Shown piece after piece: positions 58,929 through 64,000 of a DNA stretch of 64,000 bases. How positions within the stretch are numbered: the stretch's first letter is position 1; the number at the start of each line of letters is the position of its first letter. The position numbers and the translations under genes are program-made. The DNA is from Pyrenopolyporus hunteri. Taxonomy: Eukaryota > Ascomycota > Sordariomycetes > Xylariales > Hypoxylaceae. Location of the stretch: assembly GCA_902806595.1 (NCBI GenBank), contig CADCXC010000008.1, positions 62,001 through 126,000 on the forward strand, in the 5' to 3' direction. The notes under the pieces were generated by a model. It saw only the letters and a list, made by a program, of their open reading frames with translations, had not been told where the DNA came from and ran no database searches.

Positions 58929-60710
58929 TCACTTAACCTCCAAAAGACTGTGGCCCGTCATATCCTCAGGCACCGGTAGACCCATAGCAGTCAGGATAGT
59001 CGGGGCGACGTCCCCAAGAACGCCGCCTTCCTTCTTCAACGACCAGCCCTCAGGTGCGTTATCCATGATGAAGGGGACCTTGTTTGTCGTATGAGATGTC
59101 TTGGGCTTGCCGTCGGGGAACTTCATCTCTTCGGCGTTGCCGTGGTCGGCGGTGATGAACAGGATGTAGCCCTCTTTCTTGCAAGCCTCGCGGATTAGGC
59201 CGATAGCTTTGTCGGTGGCCTCGCAACCGATGATCGCGGCTTCGTACACACCCGTGTGGCCAACCATATCCGGGGGAGCGAAGTTGTTCATGACGAACGG
59301 GAACTGCTGCTCGGCTAGTCGCTTGCAGACCTGCTTAGCAACGCCGTCGGCGCTCATCTCGGGAGCCTTGTCGTACGTCGGGACGGACTTGTTCGAGGGC
59401 ACCAGATCCTGGGATTCGTCTCGGGTCTCCAGAGCGAAGACCTTCTCGACGCCACCGTTGAAGAAGAATGTTACGTGGGCATATTTCTCCGTCTCGGCGA
59501 TGTGGACCTGCTTCACGCCTTGCTTGCCCAGCCATTCGGCCAACACATTGTCCATACGTTGGGGCTCGAAGGCGACCTCGAAGGGATAGTCGGCCTTGTA
59601 CTGAGTCATGGTGACAAGGTTGATCTTGGGGTAAGGGAAGTCGGGCTTAGGCGATCGATCGACGTTTCCGAGCAATTGGGTGATCTGCCGGACTCGGTCG
59701 GATCGGTAGTTGAAGAAGAAGACCTCGTCGCCGTCCTTGATCCGGCGCTCCTGGCCGCCGACAATGATAGGCTTGAGGAACTCGTCGTTCTCGCCCTTCT
59801 CATATCGTTCTTTGATGGTCTTGACTGGGTCGGAGCTCTCCTCTCCTTCACCTAGAACTAGGCCCTTCAGCGCGATCTCCACCCTTTCCCATCGCTTGTC
59901 CCGATCCATAGCGTAGTATCGGCCGACAACAGTAGCGATCTCGCCGATGCCGATCTCCTTCGCCGTCTCGATGAGCTCCTGCATGTAGCCGGCTCCTGAT
60001 TTGGGGTCGGTGTCGCGGCCGTCACCGAAGAAGTGGATATAGACTTTAGGGACTCCGGCGGCCTTGGCGGCCTTCAGGAGGGCGTACAGGTGAGTCTGCT
60101 TGGAGTGCTGGATGATTACGTTAGCTATAAAATCCTTGGGAAATCTGAATTGGTTGCGCTTACCACACCACCGTGGGAGACGAGACCGCACAGGTGGAGT
60201 CTCCCCGTGCCGTTCTTGGCCCTCTCTAAAACTTTCCTGATGACCTCGTTGTTGGCCAATTCGCCCTTCTTGATGGTCTGGTCGATTCGGACAACATCTT
60301 GCCATACGACTCTTCCGGCCCCGATATTCAAGTGGCCGACTTCTGAGTTTCCCATCAGGCCTTCGGGGAGACCGACAGCGAGTGAGGAGGCTTCTAACTC
60401 GGTATACCCGGTAGCGCTCTTGGACAGCTCGTCCATGACGGGGGTGTTGGCGGCGGCGATGGCGTCGCCATCCTTGGGCGACTCGGCGGAGGGGATGCCC
60501 CAGCCGTCAATCACGACTGTAAGTTCGCAAGGCGTACAAGATTAGCCAGCCAATCTCGAGATATATGAGGACGTAGCAAGCAAAAACGAAGTAATTGGGT
60601 TGTTTTGGTCTAGCTCTAGCTCTAGCAGTCTGAGGAGGAGGGGCAAAGGAGACAGAGAGAATAGAGGGATAGGACGTACTTAGACACGCCTTGTGCTTTG
60701 GGGTAGTCAT
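58929..60710 (-). CDS. 2,3-bisphosphoglycerate-independent phosphoglycerate mutase
   Basis: Three complement exons, 60680-60710, 60164-60516 and 58929-60107, give 520 residues. The enzyme interconverts 3- and 2-phosphoglycerate in glycolysis without a bisphosphate cofactor, using two Mn2+ ions. Filamentous fungi use this form, unlike budding yeast. Motifs: VIDGWG; MGNSEVGHLNIGAGR with phospho-acceptor Ser68; YIHFFGDGRDT; VVGRYYAMDRDKRWER; FFNYRSDRVRQ; HVTFFFNGG; NFAPPDMVGHTG; and FITADHGNAEEM. All metal-binding motifs are visible. Exon 1 encodes only ten residues. The 163-nt first intron and 56-nt second intron are phase-clean. The gene is divergent from med9 across an 869-bp promoter. Confidence 0.96.
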
Positions 60711-61579
60711 TCTCGCTTTTTGACAGTTCTAATTTTTTGGGGATAACACGAGTCTATTTGAAAAGTAAGGGACTTGAGAAAAAAGAAAGAGGAAGAGAGG
60801 GACGATGAGTGATTTTCTATGGACGCAATAACCTGGCGTTGGAAATGTTGAGAGACGCTTCGCATGATGGTGGGCTGCTATGGGCCAGGGATGCCGTTAT
60901 AGTGGGGGGATCGTTTCGCTGGCTATCGATAAATCGATAAATTTGATCTCATGCGTCGTACTAGCACACCGTTTTTTCCCCTCACTCGAGAACCTTTACA
61001 AGTACCGTGATTTTTTTATTTTACTTATTTATTTATTTATTATTTATTATTTTTCAGTGTTGACTATGCAAATATCTGTTTGCAAATTCAATAATAACAA
61101 TTAGCTATCATACATCAATCTTCGAGGACATTATCAAGTTTCAGTTCATCTCAATCTCCTCTTAAACCCATGCGTACCACGGACAACCCCACCTTATCAA
61201 AAGCTGAAGGAAATGAGTTTTCGCTTTGACGTCAATGCGCTACCAGGCATTCCCCACACCCCCGGAACGACCAGCTGAACGCTCCGACGCGCTGGAACTT
61301 AGCCCGCCTTGAAGCGCTATACAAGCCTATAATCGAATCATCGTCGACGTGATTATTGACAATCACCTTCAGCCCTACTAATAAGGTTTGAGGCTTGGAC
61401 CCGTCCGCCGGTTCTTGCCATCAAGGTTCGCTTTTTCGCAAAGCATTGCAACCAGTCGAAACTACCGATTAGGTAGCCGCACCCCTCGAGACGTCTTGCT
61501 CTTAAACAAAAGCACGCGACTTCTATCTTCAACTACAGCACATCTATCGAATTTCAATACCAAATTTATCCAATCCGCA
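60711..61579. other. Divergent promoter between phosphoglycerate mutase and med9
   Basis: An AT-rich TTTATTTA tract lies at 61015-61055. The last 192 bases (61388-61579) are open and in frame with med9. No other gene seen. Confidence 0.5.
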
Positions 61580-62146
61580 ATGGCGTCGACAACAACCACA
61601 ACACCACCAAGGACCCAAGTCCTCGCCATGCCCGACGGCCTCAACCCCGACACCCTCGACACGCTAACCGAGCTCGCCGTGCTCCTCAACCGTCTACGCA
61701 CACCCACCACCAGCACGTCCTCCTCCTCCGGCGGCGGCGGCAGCGGCGGCGGCGGCACCGGCAGCACGCCGGCGCCCGCCTCGACGCCGCTGCAGCAGCC
61801 GATGCCGCCGCAGGCGCAGCGGCACGCGCACTCGGCGAACCAGTCGCAGGCGCAGACGAACAACGGGGCGACGACGACGAGCAACACGGGCGAGCTGTCG
61901 CTCAAGGAGATCCCGCCGGCGGCGGACGTGCTCAAGCACCGCTTCCAGCGCGCGCGGCTCCTGATCCGCGGCCTGCCGGACGTGGGCCGCGGCATCGCCG
62001 ACCAGGAGGCCGAGATCGCCGCCCTCGAGGCCCGCCTCGCCCGCCAGCGGGACATGCTCGCCAAGCTGCGGGAGATGGGCGCCCGCTTGGCCGCCGGCGA
62101 GCAAGACGACGGGGTCGGGGAGACGGATATGATGGCTGTGGATTAG
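61580..62146 (+). CDS. med9: Mediator complex subunit 9
   Basis: Single exon, 188 residues from ATG 61580. Med9 (yeast Cse2) is a small subunit of the Mediator middle module that relays activator signals to RNA polymerase II. The ends match fungal Med9: an N-terminal helix LNPDTLDTLTELAVLLNRLR, then after a linker SLKEIPPAADVLKHRFQRAR, RGLPDVGRGIADQEAEIAAL and a coiled-coil EARLARQRDMLAKLREMG. Between the helices is a 75-residue Gly/Ser/Pro/Gln linker with a GGC-repeat Gly run. The tail is acidic. The frame stays open for 64 codons upstream, to an ATG at 61388. That stretch is Arg/Ser-rich with a single acid and unlike Med9, so I place the start at MASTTTTT. Confidence 0.82.
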   Translation: MASTTTTTPPRTQVLAMPDGLNPDTLDTLTELAVLLNRLRTPTTSTSSSSGGGGSGGGGTGSTPAPASTPLQQPMPPQAQRHAHSANQSQAQTNNGATTTSNTGELSLKEIPPAADVLKHRFQRARLLIRGLPDVGRGIADQEAEIAALEARLARQRDMLAKLREMGARLAAGEQDDGVGETDMMAVD

Positions 62147-62478
62147 GCGAGAAGTGACTACCTATTATACGAAGAAAGGGAGATGGGGACGAAGACCTGG
62201 AGAGGGAGAGGAAAACGCAATATCATCAAGTCGCATGAGCGTGGCGTTTGGATGTTTCACGATACCATGCGGGAATCTTTTAGAACACGGGGACACGGTA
62301 TCAAAAGTTTATTCATCACGTACATACTCGAACGGGTTGTCTCCTAATTACAGCATTACGACATACAATTTCGAAAACGAACGTCGACGCCATACGCTAA
62401 GCCCTTTGCTCACACATTAAATCTCGACAGGTGTGGTTTTGATAGACGCATTATCAATTTGAAGTTATGGCCTGGAGG
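62147..62478. other. Convergent intergenic spacer
   Basis: 3' regions of med9 and the cofactor C gene. No feature seen. Confidence 0.5.
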
Positions 62479-63708
62479 TTACGACGTGAGGATTCCGACT
62501 TTTCGCAATATGTCATCTGTACTGAGACTCGGGCCTCCGCACACCGAATTCTTCCACACGTCTTCCGGGATACGCTTGTCTTCGGATAGGACAGTCCAGT
62601 TTGGAGACGGCTCGCTCTTCAGCCACTTGAAATCGTCGACCTGATCCCACTGATTCTCGCCTTTTATCTCTAACTTATTCGCCTAGTTCGGTCCTCGTCA
62701 GCGGCGGAGGTAGCACCAGTAGTCTAGGAGATATACTTACATAGAGCTCGGGCAGTGGCGCGAACCGCATCCCCGAACAATCCTCGATAATGGGATGGCT
62801 TGTGCAGTGGAGGTACACATCGACGTCCTTGCACTCGTGGATACGAACTTGCCGCGCAGCGACCACGACTATGCTATTCTTTAGTCCAGTTATATGTACG
62901 GGTCCTGCGACGTGCCCGGCGATGATTAGGCTCTGCGATATATTCTTCAACGCCAACCCGGCGAACGGCGTTCCGGCGCTGGTAGGGGCGGTCATGTCCA
63001 CGACGCATCGGTCCAGGTTCGTCAGGCTGCCTGAAGACGTAGCTCTTGAAGCCGTCGAAGGCAGCATGATATGCAGCCCAGAGTGGTCAAATATGGAGAT
63101 GCTCTTGGCGTTAGAGAAGCTCGGCTTCCTCACCCCTGATTGATGCTCCAGCTCCTCGTTATAATCTTTAGCGGTCGAGGCTGCGTCGCGCTTCGCTGCG
63201 TCGAGGATCGGTGCCTGTCTAGATCCTATGTTGCTGAAAGGGGTGCGCAATCGCGGATCGGCTTGCGGTTCCGACGCGGAGGCGGACTTGGAGGACTTGG
63301 ACTTGAATTGGAAGCGCGACTTCGGAGCGAATCTAGCCGTCGTTTCGTTGAGTTTATCGGTGAGGGCTTTCATAGCCTACCTCGATGTGAGAAATAGGGG
63401 TCCATGATTTACCAGGTGGTGGGTAACCGGTACCTGAGAATATGTCCGTTGGTCATAGGCGGGGATATAGTCTCCGGCATCCATGACCTCGTTCGACAGC
63501 CGGGAAATTCCTGCCAGGACCGTGTCTATGCAGTCCTGCCTCTCGCCACCTACGGCAGACATAGTCGCTAGGTCATCGATCTGCCCCTGGATGGCTTGGG
63601 CGGGTCAGTAAAGATAGCAGTTTCAGGATGACCGAGGGGTAAAGAAAATATCTTACCCGTTATTTCGGCTTGAAAATAGCGAAAGAATCTCTCTTTGGGG
63701 TCCGACAT
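62479..63708 (-). CDS. Tubulin-folding cofactor C
   Basis: Four complement exons, 63657-63708, 63434-63594, 62741-63376 and 62479-62682, give 350 residues. Cofactor C is the GTPase activator of the tubulin heterodimer assembly complex. The N-terminal three-helix part starts SDPKERFFRYFQAEIT and runs across the first intron into IQGQIDDLATMS. A Ser/Lys-rich linker follows. The C-CAP beta-helix then begins near residue 175: LALKNISQSLIIAGHVAGPVHI, and then the motif VAARQVRIHECKDVDVYLHC, with the catalytic Arg of the Q-V/I-R-x-H block. The end is QWDQVDDFKWLK and PSPNWTVL, a clear family signature. Longer in-frame starts at 63753 and 63789 exist, but MSDPKERF fits relatives best. Confidence 0.93.
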
Positions 63709-64000
63709 GTTACGTTCTCCGGTTCCCCCCGGGTGGGAGTCGCGATGGTGCTGCATAGGACTGAAAGGAATAAAAAGTTGAGTCTCCATATCGAATAAGG
63801 GGCAGTTTACAACAAGAGTAATACGTAGGTAGGTATTTTAGGCAATCAAATTTCAGGGATGTTATTAAAATGGTACCTTTTATTTAGTTGCTGCCTAGTA
63901 AGCTATTGTTTAATGGCAGTAAGTTGCTTCTTAGATTTCTGTGCCAGACTCAACAAAAGGGAAAAGAAAGCGTAGATAATAGCGAACGCGAACTCGGGGT
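63709..64000. other. Promoter of cofactor C gene
   Basis: Short flank at the window end with a GTAGGTAGGTA word at 63825-63835. The neighbouring gene is not in view. Confidence 0.4.

Overview
The window is nuclear DNA of a filamentous ascomycete (Pezizomycotina), most likely a sordariomycete. The evidence is short introns (mostly 50-150 nt) with GT donors and CTAAC/CTGAC-type branch sites, single-copy genes on both strands, and families typical of such fungi: Aur1, Nab3, Tsr4, Med9, an Unc93-like carrier and a LamA/LamB pair. All intron coordinates were assigned by eye from splice signals, reading-phase continuity and family alignment. None is backed by RNA data.

Region 1 (1-8.7 kb): the 3' part of a Bni4-like gene whose true start may lie before the window, a Dus1-type tRNA dihydrouridine synthase, a GC-rich polytopic membrane protein and a SnoaL/NTF2-like protein. 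Region 2 (9.5-19.6 kb) is the most coherent block, with four plus-strand genes. They are a D-2-hydroxyacid dehydrogenase, a 1234-residue biotin enzyme (biotin carboxylase, KipA, KipI and biotinyl domains, without the amidase of urea amidolyase), a LamB/YcsF protein and an Unc93-like transporter. LamB is the PxpA part of bacterial 5-oxoprolinase, and KipI/KipA are PxpB/PxpC. The block therefore looks like a lactam (2-pyrrolidinone or 5-oxoproline) utilisation locus of the kind named lamA/lamB in Aspergillus nidulans. GATA and CCAAT motifs lie in its promoters.

Region 3 (20-36.9 kb) holds housekeeping genes separated by long non-coding stretches: inositol phosphorylceramide synthase (aur1), a calmodulin-dependent kinase, a GGQ mitochondrial release factor of ICT1/Pth4 type, an Nab3-like RNA-binding protein and a LETM1-domain mitochondrial protein. 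The long gaps are rich in the words TACCTAGGTA and GGTAGGTA. Region 4 (37-52.9 kb) is gene-poor. It holds two tiny two-exon genes of matching architecture, a single-pass membrane protein, an inverted pair of 12-bp minisatellites, and a small secreted-protein gene whose start codon reads ATC.

Region 5 (53-64 kb) is again dense: an amidohydrolase with a one-base phase conflict at its last splice junction, Tsr4, eIF3k, cofactor-independent phosphoglycerate mutase, Med9 and tubulin-folding cofactor C. No rRNA, convincing tRNA, CRISPR array, intact transposon or backbone-type secondary-metabolite gene was seen.
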